64,000 nucleotides of DNA from Glutamicibacter sp. PS (GTDB taxonomy: Bacteria > Actinomycetota > Actinomycetes > Actinomycetales > Micrococcaceae), in assembly GCA_031317595.1 (NCBI GenBank), contig JANCMB010000001.1, positions 1,730,971 through 1,794,970 on the forward strand, written 5' to 3'. The notes under the pieces were generated by a model. It saw only the letters and a program-made list of their open reading frames with translations, searched no databases and was not told the origin of the DNA. A program made the translations under genes and the position numbers. Positions 25,406 to 33,720 of this stretch are shown here, one piece after another (the stretch's first letter is position 1; each line of letters begins with the position of its first letter).

Positions 25406-26020
25406 CTACATCTCCTCACCATATTTAGCGATGTTGGCTAGGTGCTTATCCCTAGCTCTCTGTTCCGCACTATTGCCTTCAGACGTGTAGCTCAAAGAGA
25501 TGATGCCTCGTTCTGGGTCCTCGTCGAAGTACGCCTGATTCTCCACACCGAACTGACTAGTCGATCTTCGGACTTCGAATCCAGACATCTCAGTGTCTGG
25601 CCAGAACCTCACCACAACGTCTTCGATTCGAGGGTCCGAGGGCCCCGTGCAAACTTCGCCTTCCGGGATCCCCTGCCCCCGCCGACTAATTTGGAGTCGA
25701 TAGCTCCCCACGGTCTCAGCCGGCAGGAACTCCTCTGGATCATCGATCTCGTCTTCACTCACGAACATAAACGGATCATCATGGGCCTTAGTGACACTAA
25801 GCTCGGTTACGTCTTCCCATTCAGGGTCAATCGTTTCTGGCGCTTGCCGTAGTTGTTCACCTGTGACTCGAACTGCCCCGTACATGGTTGCTACAAGGAC
25901 GGATATTTGGCCCTCGTCATCTATTTGAACTAAGCCTCCATAGACACCTTCAGCAGGTTCCTCCGCCGAAACTCCACAGAAATAAAGTCGCCCGTATTCA
26001 GAATTCGCTGAATATGTCAT
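25406..26020 (-). CDS. Hypothetical acidic protein
   Basis: 204 residues, no signal peptide or membrane helix, rich in Glu/Asp. The frame is open and codon use is regular, but I recognise no family. Only a weak ribosome binding site precedes the ATG (AAAGGG about 15 bases upstream), so expression is uncertain. It lies alone between the decayed IS element and the second tRNA-Asn, and its composition resembles the accessory stretch on its left rather than the housekeeping genes on its right. Function unknown. Confidence 0.5.
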   Translation of the reverse strand: MTYSANSEYGRLYFCGVSAEEPAEGVYGGLVQIDDEGQISVLVATMYGAVRVTGEQLRQAPETIDPEWEDVTELSVTKAHDDPFMFVSEDEIDDPEEFLPAETVGSYRLQISRRGQGIPEGEVCTGPSDPRIEDVVVRFWPDTEMSGFEVRRSTSQFGVENQAYFDEDPERGIISLSYTSEGNSAEQRARDKHLANIAKYGEEM

Positions 26021-26201
26021 CGCTTCGCCCGCGGCCCTTTCTAACGAATACTTATGTAGAACCGGTCACCACGTAGGACATGGTTGGACTCGTTGAAATT
26101 ACGCAAGATGGCACCGGCGCTGGAATTCTGCCTTGCGTTAGTCATACACGCACTATATCCCTTCGAGCTCAGTTACTAGGCGAAGGAATATCTTAAATGG
26201 A

Positions 26202-26236
26202 AGGGCCCCGCTCCGCGAAATGCGAATCGGGGCCCT
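26202..26236 (-). terminator. tRNA-Asn terminator (copy 2)
   Basis: AGGGCCCCG and CGGGGCCCT pair (9 bp), with a smaller CGC/GCG stem inside the 17-base interior. On the minus strand ATTTAAGATATT follows. It lies 5 bases past the tRNA 3' end. Confidence 0.8.
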
Positions 26237-26241
26237 GCAAG

Positions 26242-26314
26242 CTCCTCCAACTGGACTTGAACCAGTAACCCTTCGATTAACAGTCGAATGCTCTGCCAAT
26301 TGAGCTATGGAGGA
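26242..26314 (-). tRNA. tRNA-Asn (GTT), copy 2
   Basis: 73 bases, identical to the body of copy 1 (8217-8289), anticodon GTT in the loop CTGTTAA. After the discriminator G the genome reads CTTG, so CCA is not encoded and must be added by the CCA-adding enzyme. It lies just after dnaG on the same strand but has its own promoter. Confidence 0.96.
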
Positions 26315-26329
26315 TCGCAACGAGATAAT

Positions 26330-26357
26330 ACTTTACACGAACCCTAGTGGATTCCAA
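26330..26357 (-). promoter_or_regulatory. Promoter of tRNA-Asn copy 2
   Basis: Minus strand -35 TTGGAA (26352-26357), 16-base spacer, -10 TAAAGT (26330-26335). The bases from the -10 to the tRNA 5' end are nearly the same as for copy 1, showing that the duplicated unit included the promoter. Confidence 0.55.
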
Positions 26358-26367
26358 AATCCAAAGC

Positions 26368-28257
26368 TTAGGTCCCTCGGAGCACCCTGCGACGCGTCTC
26401 GAGTTCCATCAATTCGCGGTTGATCTGCACGTATACTTCGCTCGTCGGGTCCATCTCGGCGCGCTGCAAACGCCCGATTAGCTCCGCCTTGCGGTGCGTG
26501 ATCTGCAACTCAATGAGCCCGTTGATGATATCCGCACAGTAGCGGGCGAGCGTGTCCTCATCGGGGGCAGGAATTACGGAGACGGCTAGTTCTGAAACAA
26601 AGGGACGTAGTTGCTCCGGGACCTCGTCACGGATTACTTCCACCCATGAGGCGGCCGAGGCCCCGGCCGCGCTGGCAGAGACGATTCCGTCGTGAATCGC
26701 CGAATGCGCAGGCGCCATGAATCGCGCTTCATAGAATGCTTGCCACTGCTCGTTCCCCAAACGTTGCGGTTGCTGAATCACCACTTCTAGAGCTTGGCGT
26801 TCAAGACGCATGACGGGATCTCGGAAGTCGGGCCGTTCGAAAACGGGCCCAGCCGGGGCAGCTACCTCCGGGCTCTCCGGCGCCGGGTGCTGGTGCTGCG
26901 GCGCGGCCTTGGGTAGTTTGGCACGTTTGATGGCCGCGCCCACCGCACGGTTCACGTCCTCGTTGGCCATACCCAACCAGCCAGCCAACTCACGGCTATA
27001 GGCAGGGCGGATTGCCGAGTCACGTATTTCAGCCACGATCGGCGCGGTCTGCCGAAGCGCCTGAACTCGACCCTCGACGGTGTTGAGATTGAACTTCTTC
27101 AACTCGGCGCGAATGGCGAATTCGAAGAGCGGCCGTTTGAGTTCGATGAGTTCTCGTACCGCTTCATCTCCGCGATGCTGGCGCAAATCACAGGGATCCG
27201 CACCGGTCGGTTCGACACACACGTATGTCTGGGCGATGAAGCGCTGGTCTTCGGAGAACGCACGCAACGCCGCCTTCTGTCCCGCAGCATCGCCATCGAA
27301 GGTAAAGATCACCTCCCCACCGGTCCCGTCATCTTGGAGCAAGCGACGAGCAATCTTGATGTGGTCGGTACCGAAGGCCGTGCCACAGGTAGCGACCGCC
27401 GTGGTAATGCCTGCTAGGTGGCACGCCATCACATCGGTGTAGCCTTCGACCACCACGATCTGCCGGTTCTTGGAGATCTGTTTTTTCGCTAGATCGATGC
27501 CGTAGAGCACCTGCGACTTCTTATACAAGGAGGTTTCAGGGGTATTGAGGTACTTGGGCCCCTGATCATCCTCGTAGAGTTTGCGCGCACCGAAACCAAT
27601 CGTGGCTCCGGAGAGATCCTTAATTGGCCACACAAGACGACCACGGAAACGGTCATAGATTCCGCGATTTCCTTCGGAGAACATCCCGGTAAGTTTCAAC
27701 TCATCGTCGATGAAGCCCTTGGAACGTAGATGCTTGTGCAGTGAGTCCCAACCTTTTGGCGCGTAGCCCACGGAAAACTGGGTGGCTGCCGCCGCGTCAA
27801 AGCCACGGCCGCTAAGGAACTCCCGTGCTGTAGCGGCTTCCTCGCTGTTGAGGTTGAAGCGGAAGAATTCTTCGGCGACCTTGTGCGCGTCCAGCAGACG
27901 CTGACGCTTGCCGTATTCCTCCTTATTCGGCCCGCTACCGCCATCTTCATAGCGCAATTCGTAGCCGATGCGGGAGGCCAGCATCTCCACGGTCTCACTG
28001 AAGGTCGAGTGATCCATCTTTTGCACGAAGGCGATGACATCACCGGACTCGCCACAGCCAAAACAGTGGAAGGTCCCAAGTTGCGGGCGGATATGAAAGG
28101 ACGGGCTGCGCTCATCATGGAAGGGGCAGAGGCCCTTAAAGGACCCAATGCCCGCAGATTTTAGCGTGACATAGGATTCGACGACTTCACGAAGATCGGT
28201 GCGGTTACGCACCTCGTCGATATCTTCTCGTTTAATCAGCCCGGCCATACTCCCCAT
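26368..28257 (-). CDS. dnaG: DNA primase
   Basis: 629 residues. Makes RNA primers for replication. N-terminal CHC2 zinc domain: C44-x2-H47 and C65-x2-C68 (CPFH ... CFGC). RNA polymerase core with GFGARKLYEDDQGPKYLNTPET, and the Toprim centre with VVVEGYTDVMACH and FTFDGDAAGQKAA, whose acidic residues bind Mg2+. The C-terminal about 200 residues form the helicase-binding domain. The ATG at 28257 is used; a second ATG at 28248 gives MAGLIKREDIDEV and may be the real start. Followed by tRNA-Asn and preceded by dgt. Confidence 0.97.
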   Translation of the reverse strand: MGSMAGLIKREDIDEVRNRTDLREVVESYVTLKSAGIGSFKGLCPFHDERSPSFHIRPQLGTFHCFGCGESGDVIAFVQKMDHSTFSETVEMLASRIGYELRYEDGGSGPNKEEYGKRQRLLDAHKVAEEFFRFNLNSEEAATAREFLSGRGFDAAAATQFSVGYAPKGWDSLHKHLRSKGFIDDELKLTGMFSEGNRGIYDRFRGRLVWPIKDLSGATIGFGARKLYEDDQGPKYLNTPETSLYKKSQVLYGIDLAKKQISKNRQIVVVEGYTDVMACHLAGITTAVATCGTAFGTDHIKIARRLLQDDGTGGEVIFTFDGDAAGQKAALRAFSEDQRFIAQTYVCVEPTGADPCDLRQHRGDEAVRELIELKRPLFEFAIRAELKKFNLNTVEGRVQALRQTAPIVAEIRDSAIRPAYSRELAGWLGMANEDVNRAVGAAIKRAKLPKAAPQHQHPAPESPEVAAPAGPVFERPDFRDPVMRLERQALEVVIQQPQRLGNEQWQAFYEARFMAPAHSAIHDGIVSASAAGASAASWVEVIRDEVPEQLRPFVSELAVSVIPAPDEDTLARYCADIINGLIELQITHRKAELIGRLQRAEMDPTSEVYVQINRELMELETRRRVLRGT

Positions 28258-28331
28258 TCTAAAAACTTACGCTCCGCGCCAACGGGCGCAGATACGAGAT
28301 GTGTACCGAAACCTCACCGGGTGCGGACCAC

Positions 28332-29615
28332 CTAGAAGAGCTTCTCGGTGAAGCTCTCTCCCTTGACCAGGGTCGCATGCCATTCTTTGGCCGACGCATC
28401 GGTGAGTGAAGCGACTTGATCGATCACCACGCGAAGCCGTGCGGCGTCATCGGCAGCATCACGCCAGTCGGCGGCGAAGATCGGCTCGAGGTACTTATCG
28501 TGCGTTCCGACCAAGAGCTCGACCAGTTCGGCTAATAACACCCGTTGCCCCTGATACAGCGGCTGGCGCTCCTCGTTGGTCATCACATAGGTCGCGGCAA
28601 TGCCCTTCATCACCGCGATTTCTTGCATCGTTTCCTCGGGGATGATTAGCTCCGCGTTGTAGCGCGTGAGCTCACCCTGACCATACTGGGCGCGGGTTGC
28701 ATCCAGAGCGGCCTGACAGAACCGACCAATGAATTGGCTAGTCATATCCTTCAACGCGGCCATGGAACGACGCGACCCGTCGGCATGAGGCACCCACTCG
28801 GCGAAGTCTTCAAGCCGCCGCATGGCGCGGTCGATATCGTCCTCGCTAGTCTCGCGCAAGTACCAATCGCGAGTCACGCTAATGGCCCTGCTTCGCTGGG
28901 CCTCGTCTCGTAGCCAGCGTAGTTGAAGCCGTCCACCGACGATGGCGTCCTCGACGTCATGAACCGAGTAGGAAATATCGTCGGCGAGGTCCATCACCTG
29001 CCCCTCCATGCATACGCGGCCGTCCGTTGCTTCCGGCACCGAACGCAACCAGGCAAAGACCGGATGATCGTCGGTGTAGACGCCAAACTTTTTGCTCTGT
29101 TTGCCGTTGACCACCGGCGCATCGTCGCGCAGCCAGGGGTATTTGCAGGCGGCATCCAACGAAGCACGAGAAAGATTGAGTCCGGCCGACCGCCCATTAT
29201 GACGGAACGTTTTAGTTTCGAGGCGGGTCAGCAAGCGTAGAGTCTGTGCATTGCCCTCAAAACCACCGATGTCACGGGCAAGCTCGTTCAGCGCCTTTTC
29301 CCCGTTATGGCCAAAGGGAGGATGGCCCAGATCGTGCGAGAGACAGGCCGTGTCCACCACGTCCGGATCGCAGCCAAGGGCGGCACCTAGTTCGCGGCCC
29401 ACCTGTGCCACCTCGAGGGAATGGGTTAGCCGGGTGCGGACAAAGTCATCCGAGTACGGAGCCACCACCTGGGTCTTGGCGCCAAGACGTCGTAGCGCCG
29501 AGGAGTGCAGGACACGGGCGCGGTCGCGTTCGAAGGCAGTGCGGTAGGACTTCTTGGCCGGTTCCGGAACCCAACGTTCCTGATCGGCCTCGGTATAACC
29601 GTTAAGCTCGGGCAT
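28332..29615 (-). CDS. dgt: Deoxyguanosinetriphosphate triphosphohydrolase-like protein
   Basis: 427 residues, HD-domain dNTP triphosphohydrolase that splits dGTP (or other dNTPs) to the nucleoside and triphosphate. Metal-binding motif RLTHSLEVAQVGRELGAALG then CLSHDLGHPPFGHNGE (the HD pair), and later QVMDLADDISYSVHDVEDAI. Next to dnaG, a common actinobacterial arrangement. No ribosome binding site; a TAGACT box ends 6 bases before the ATG, suggesting leaderless translation. Confidence 0.93.
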   Translation of the reverse strand: MPELNGYTEADQERWVPEPAKKSYRTAFERDRARVLHSSALRRLGAKTQVVAPYSDDFVRTRLTHSLEVAQVGRELGAALGCDPDVVDTACLSHDLGHPPFGHNGEKALNELARDIGGFEGNAQTLRLLTRLETKTFRHNGRSAGLNLSRASLDAACKYPWLRDDAPVVNGKQSKKFGVYTDDHPVFAWLRSVPEATDGRVCMEGQVMDLADDISYSVHDVEDAIVGGRLQLRWLRDEAQRSRAISVTRDWYLRETSEDDIDRAMRRLEDFAEWVPHADGSRRSMAALKDMTSQFIGRFCQAALDATRAQYGQGELTRYNAELIIPEETMQEIAVMKGIAATYVMTNEERQPLYQGQRVLLAELVELLVGTHDKYLEPIFAADWRDAADDAARLRVVIDQVASLTDASAKEWHATLVKGESFTEKLF

Positions 29616-29653
29616 GTTTCAAGTCTAGTCAGCCCGCTAGCTGTCGCTGACCG

Positions 29654-30850
29654 TTATCCACCGGAGATGTCCAGTTCGGCCGCCTTGATCATGGCTTTGT
29701 GTTCCTCGGCCATCTCGCGGGAGTTCAACCAGCCATCGGGAAGGTGGGTCTTCTTCGGTGTTCCGGCTCGGCCGCGAGTGCCTTCGGCAGCCGCTCCAGG
29801 ATACGGCAAATCGAGATCAAGTTCGTTGAGCAGTTCGCGTAGCCGTTCGAGGGAAGGAACCTGTGCCAGCTGGGCACGAATTTCGCCGCCCACCGGGTAC
29901 CCCTTGAAGTACCAGGCAATGTGCTTGCGAATATCACGCATACCCTTGCCCTCATCTTCAAAGAATTCGGTCAACAGTTCACCGTGACGGTAAACGGTTT
30001 CGGCGACCTTGCGCACACCAGGGCGGAAACGTTCCTCGCGTCCTTCGAAGGCTGCCTGCAGGTCGCCGAAAAGCCACGGGCGGCCCTGGCAACCACGGCC
30101 AACCACGACCCCGTCGATTCCGGTCTGTTTGACCATTTCAAGGGCGTCCTCGGCACTGAAAATATCTCCGTTGCCGAGTACGGGGATGTCCGGCAACGCC
30201 TCACGCAAGGTAGCAATGGAAGACCAGTCGGCCTTGCCCGAATAATACTGGCGGGCGGTACGCCCGTGAAGGGTTACCGCTGCCGCACCGTGATCGCGGG
30301 CAATCTTGGCCGATTCCAGGTACGTCAGGTGATCCTCGTCGATGCCCTTGCGCATCTTAATGGTCAGTGGCACATCACCCTTGGCGGCTTCCTCCGTGGC
30401 CGCAGCGATGATGGAAGTGAACAGGTCGGTCTTCCACGGCAGGGCCGAACCGCCGCCCTTACGGGTCACCTTCGGTACGGGGCAGCCGAAATTGAGGTCA
30501 ATATGATCCGCGCGGTCTTCTTCGACGACCATGCGCACGGCGGCGCGCACAGTATTCGGGTCGACACCGTAAATCTGAATTGAGCGCAAATCCTCGTCAT
30601 CATCGTGGGAGATGATGCGCATGGACTCGGTATTGCGTTCCACGAGGGCCCGGGCGGTGACCATCTCGGTCACGTACACTCCCCCACCGTATTCACGGCA
30701 CAACCGTCGGAAGGCACGGTTGGTAATACCTGCCATGGGGGCAAGGACCACCGGAGTTTCGATGGTGTGCTTGCCCAGCTTCAGCGGTGGCAACTGCATG
30801 GTGCCGGGGCGCTGCGACGATTGGGAATCAACGGGGGAAAGAATGCTCAC
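29654..30850 (-). CDS. dusB: tRNA-dihydrouridine synthase
   Basis: 398 residues, flavin enzyme reducing uridines in the tRNA D-loop. FMN-binding TIM barrel: VVLAPMAGITNRAFR, HIDLNFGCPVPKVTRKGGGSALPW with the catalytic Cys, TIKMRKGIDEDHLT, AAAVTLHGRTARQYYSG, VLGNGDIFSAEDA and GVVVGRGCQGRPW. C-terminal RNA-binding helices include FRPGVRKVAETVYRHGELL and IRKHIAWYFKG. The start is a GTG at 30850 with a GATAAT box 6 bases upstream and no ribosome binding site. It precedes dgt by about 40 bases on the same strand. Confidence 0.94.
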   Translation of the reverse strand: MSILSPVDSQSSQRPGTMQLPPLKLGKHTIETPVVLAPMAGITNRAFRRLCREYGGGVYVTEMVTARALVERNTESMRIISHDDDEDLRSIQIYGVDPNTVRAAVRMVVEEDRADHIDLNFGCPVPKVTRKGGGSALPWKTDLFTSIIAAATEEAAKGDVPLTIKMRKGIDEDHLTYLESAKIARDHGAAAVTLHGRTARQYYSGKADWSSIATLREALPDIPVLGNGDIFSAEDALEMVKQTGIDGVVVGRGCQGRPWLFGDLQAAFEGREERFRPGVRKVAETVYRHGELLTEFFEDEGKGMRDIRKHIAWYFKGYPVGGEIRAQLAQVPSLERLRELLNELDLDLPYPGAAAEGTRGRAGTPKKTHLPDGWLNSREMAEEHKAMIKAAELDISGG

Positions 30851-30952
30851 CGATTCATTATCTCAAACGGGAGCAAATCGGCCATGAGCTACGCCTCATC
30901 TTGTGGCCAAACTGTGCTGTTAACTGCGGCCGTTCGGGCGGAGAATTGGAGC

Positions 30953-31414
30953 ATGAGCGAGCAATCCGTTCCCGGGCGCCGTACGCTGTGGGCCTTGACA
31001 GCGGTTGTGGTGTTAATTGTGCTGGCGGCACTCATCGTGCAGGCCGCACGACCACTGCCTGTGCAATATCCGGCGCAAACACCCGAGGGCACGGTGCAAC
31101 GCTACGTCACCGCCCTGCTTCACGGCGAGCGCGATGTTGCCGCTGAATATCTGACCAATCGTAGCGATGACTGTGAACGGTACCTGTACGAAGTTCCTCA
31201 TGACTTGCAGATTCAGCTGAAGTCCGCCGCGGTCGAGGGTGAGCATGCCACGCTGGTGGTGCGCATCAGATATGCCGGCGAACGGGCGCCGCTATTCGGC
31301 TCCGACACCGGCTATGAGGACCGCTTCGAATTGGTCAAGCGCGGGTCTTGGCTCATATCTACGGCACCTTGGCCGGTGGGAACGTGCCAACCCGGCGAGC
31401 CGGAGTTTGACTAA
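30953..31414 (+). CDS. Small membrane-anchored protein of unknown function
   Basis: 153 residues. One N-terminal membrane helix (LWALTAVVVLIVLAALIVQAA, about 11-31) and an extracytoplasmic domain of about 120 residues that begins TPEGTVQRYVTALLHGERDVAAEYL, similar in feel to SnoaL/NTF2-like 'lumazine-binding' accessory folds; two Cys (about residues 74 and 145) could form a disulfide. The ATG at 30953 is chosen; longer versions run through dusB antisense. The stop overlaps the next ATG (TAATG), so it is coupled to the 12-or-more-helix membrane protein downstream. Confidence 0.7.
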   Translation: MSEQSVPGRRTLWALTAVVVLIVLAALIVQAARPLPVQYPAQTPEGTVQRYVTALLHGERDVAAEYLTNRSDDCERYLYEVPHDLQIQLKSAAVEGEHATLVVRIRYAGERAPLFGSDTGYEDRFELVKRGSWLISTAPWPVGTCQPGEPEFD

Positions 31415-33036
31415 TGAACGAGCAGGCGACCGCAACTTCTAGCGGTTTAGGCGTGGTTCGTCGGCTCGTAGCCCATGGCCTCTTACTGACTCTCCTCTTG
31501 CTCGCAGCCAGCGGCCTGAGCAAGCTGGCAACATCCGTGCTGACGCTGCTCAACGGTCGTCCGGACGTGGAGCACCTGCCGGTGGGTCTAGCACAAGCAA
31601 TTATCGCGCCCCCCTTGGCTTGGTTACTCTGGCGCTGGCTTCGCCGCTCCCTGCCAGGGGCACGGGGAGCCGATGGAGTCATTTGGGCATTACAGTCCGC
31701 GGCCATCTATCTCATTGCACTCATTACCAGTTCGGTAACCCTGCTTGGAATGATCTCCGACGTCCTCGACGGTGACAACACACAGTGGCCGCGCGGGCTC
31801 GGGGTCACCCTCGGCTATGGTGCACTGTGGTTTTGGCAGTATCACGTGTTAAAGCGCCCTGCCTTCCGGCCGGATCGCCCCGAAGCCTTGTCCTGGGTGC
31901 TAGGCAATACCTATGCGATGGTCCTGACCGCTGGGGTTAGCCTGTCAGTGCTGCGGCAAAGCCTTGAAATCCTCTTCGGTGGACTCGATGAGCCCATATT
32001 GGTGGGCTCTTACGCCTCTGCGCTGCGCAGCGCCGCGGTGTTCGCCCTCGGCGGGGCGCTGATTTGGTGGTGGCACTGGCGCGCCCTAGGCGCCAAGGAA
32101 AATCGGCGCGGCTTCGCGACGGTCCTACTGCTATTGGCGGGGCTGGTTCTTCCGGCTTTGACGGCGCTGCTATCGCTCGCGACGGTGATCTCGCTTCTGT
32201 TACCGCTACCACCGGACGGTGCGGCGTGGTGGCTCCGAATCCTCGACGGTGCGCCCCTGGCCCTTGCCGGTGCCGTGATCGGCCTGTTTTTCTGGGTTTT
32301 TCACTGGAATGCCGCGGCGCTACGCCCACCGAAGGTCCGCACCATTGGAGAACAGGTTCTCAGCGGGATCAGCCTTACGATGACTGCTACGGGCGTAGGG
32401 GTCCTCATCAATGCTCTGTTAGCCGGTTGGGCGCCACCGCTGATCGGTGAAGGTCCGGCGGGACTCGTGCGTTCGGGGCTCGCCTTGGTCGTGGTGGGCG
32501 CGGCCGTGTGGGTGCGCTTTTTCCGGCCGTTGCACCAGCCAGTTGTGGCCGAACGGCGTATCTACCTCGTCTTGGTCTTTGGGCTCAGCTCGGTCGTCGC
32601 GCTCAGTGCCTTGCTCATCGTCGGTTATCGGGTGTTTGACCATATATTGGCGCCCAGCGCTGCCGAACAGTCGCTATTGGGTTTGGTTCGCGCGCCACTG
32701 GGTTGGTTGCTAGCCACGGTGTTGGTCGCTGCCTATCACTTTGTTTTGTGGCGCCATGATCGAGCACTGGCTCCTGCTTCTGGCAACTTAGTTCCACGTC
32801 GTGTGCTTCTGATCGCACCGGCGAGCGCTGAGCCGCTGTGGCGTGATCTTCAGGCGTTGCCCAACGTACGGGTACGTTGGCTCCAAAGTGAGGGCTCGGG
32901 GTCAGAATCCGCCTTTTCAGAAGACAGCATTCACGAGGTACGTCAATCGGTGCAGCTCGCTGAGACGGACCTAGTGTTGTTCGCCGACACGGAGCACGAG
33001 TGGTGCATGGTGAAGTTGCGCTCAACGCCTTGGTAG
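31414..33036 (+). CDS. Multi-pass membrane protein (DUF5671-like)
   Basis: 540 residues with about 12 hydrophobic helices in repeated blocks of four, a pattern of DUF5671 membrane proteins (for example LLLLAASGLSKLATSVLTLL ... AIYLIALITSSVTLLGMI ... LGVTLGYGALWFWQYHVL). A cytoplasmic C-terminal domain of about 80 residues follows (RRVLLIAPASAEPLWRDLQALPNVRVRWLQ). No transporter motif or catalytic residues seen. Coupled by a one-base overlap to the small anchored protein upstream, so the two may form a complex. Confidence 0.7.
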   Translation: MNEQATATSSGLGVVRRLVAHGLLLTLLLLAASGLSKLATSVLTLLNGRPDVEHLPVGLAQAIIAPPLAWLLWRWLRRSLPGARGADGVIWALQSAAIYLIALITSSVTLLGMISDVLDGDNTQWPRGLGVTLGYGALWFWQYHVLKRPAFRPDRPEALSWVLGNTYAMVLTAGVSLSVLRQSLEILFGGLDEPILVGSYASALRSAAVFALGGALIWWWHWRALGAKENRRGFATVLLLLAGLVLPALTALLSLATVISLLLPLPPDGAAWWLRILDGAPLALAGAVIGLFFWVFHWNAAALRPPKVRTIGEQVLSGISLTMTATGVGVLINALLAGWAPPLIGEGPAGLVRSGLALVVVGAAVWVRFFRPLHQPVVAERRIYLVLVFGLSSVVALSALLIVGYRVFDHILAPSAAEQSLLGLVRAPLGWLLATVLVAAYHFVLWRHDRALAPASGNLVPRRVLLIAPASAEPLWRDLQALPNVRVRWLQSEGSGSESAFSEDSIHEVRQSVQLAETDLVLFADTEHEWCMVKLRSTPW

Positions 33037-33193
33037 GCCGAGCTGGAGCTCACCAAAGATGTGTGCCTCTAAGTGGCTCGTTCAATCAACTTCGATCATT
33101 CCCACGGTTACTGGCTAATGGCCCTGAACCTGAGCGTTCGCGCAACGCCGGCCGCTACTCTTTCGTAGGAGGGAAGGGATCTCGTAGGCTGGA

Positions 33194-33640
33194 ATGATGA
33201 AGTGGATCGTCCTCGCACTGATCGTTCTCGCCTTGCTCGTTATCGTGATCAGGCTCGCGAGACCGCGAGTCGAGAGTGATCCCTACGATTCCCCGGCGGC
33301 ACGTCCCGGGACGATTCACGAAATTGATCAGCTGGTAGCCAATGGCCAGAAGGTCGCGGCAGTGAAGAAGTTGCGGGCAACCGATCCAACACTGAGCCTA
33401 CGTGAGGCTAAGGCGCGTATCGACCGTTGGCAACCGGAAACTAAGCCGTACTCTGTCGCGCCCGGGGCCCAACAACAGCCGGACAGCAATCCGTTGCCTC
33501 CCCATGTCATCGTGGAAATCGATCAGCTGGTGGCGGCCGATAATAAGGTCCGTGCCATCAAAGTCCTTCGCGAACACACTGGTCTCGGCCTACGTGAGGC
33601 CAAAGCCCGCATTGACCGCTGGGTTCCGGGACGTAACTAG
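33194..33640 (+). CDS. Membrane-anchored tandem L7/L12-CTD-like protein A
   Basis: 148 residues. One membrane helix at residues 4-20, a short linker, then two copies (about 42-79 and 107-143) of a unit with the pattern IDQLVAxxxKVxAIKxLRxxTxLxLREAKxxIDRW. This closely matches the C-terminal domain of ribosomal protein L7/L12 (KIxVIKxVRExTGLGLKEAKxLVE), which binds translation GTPases. Here it is tethered to the membrane and present twice. The second ATG at 33197 has a TAGGCT box 6 bases upstream, typical of a leaderless start. Its paralogue lies 1.1 kb downstream. Function unknown. Confidence 0.8.
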   Translation: MMKWIVLALIVLALLVIVIRLARPRVESDPYDSPAARPGTIHEIDQLVANGQKVAAVKKLRATDPTLSLREAKARIDRWQPETKPYSVAPGAQQQPDSNPLPPHVIVEIDQLVAADNKVRAIKVLREHTGLGLREAKARIDRWVPGRN

Positions 33641-33720
33641 CTCTAGTGCTCCCCGCGTGGCAAAACAGAACCTGAACCATTACTCCTCATTCACTCGCGG
33701 AGCGCTGTCCAACGACGATC

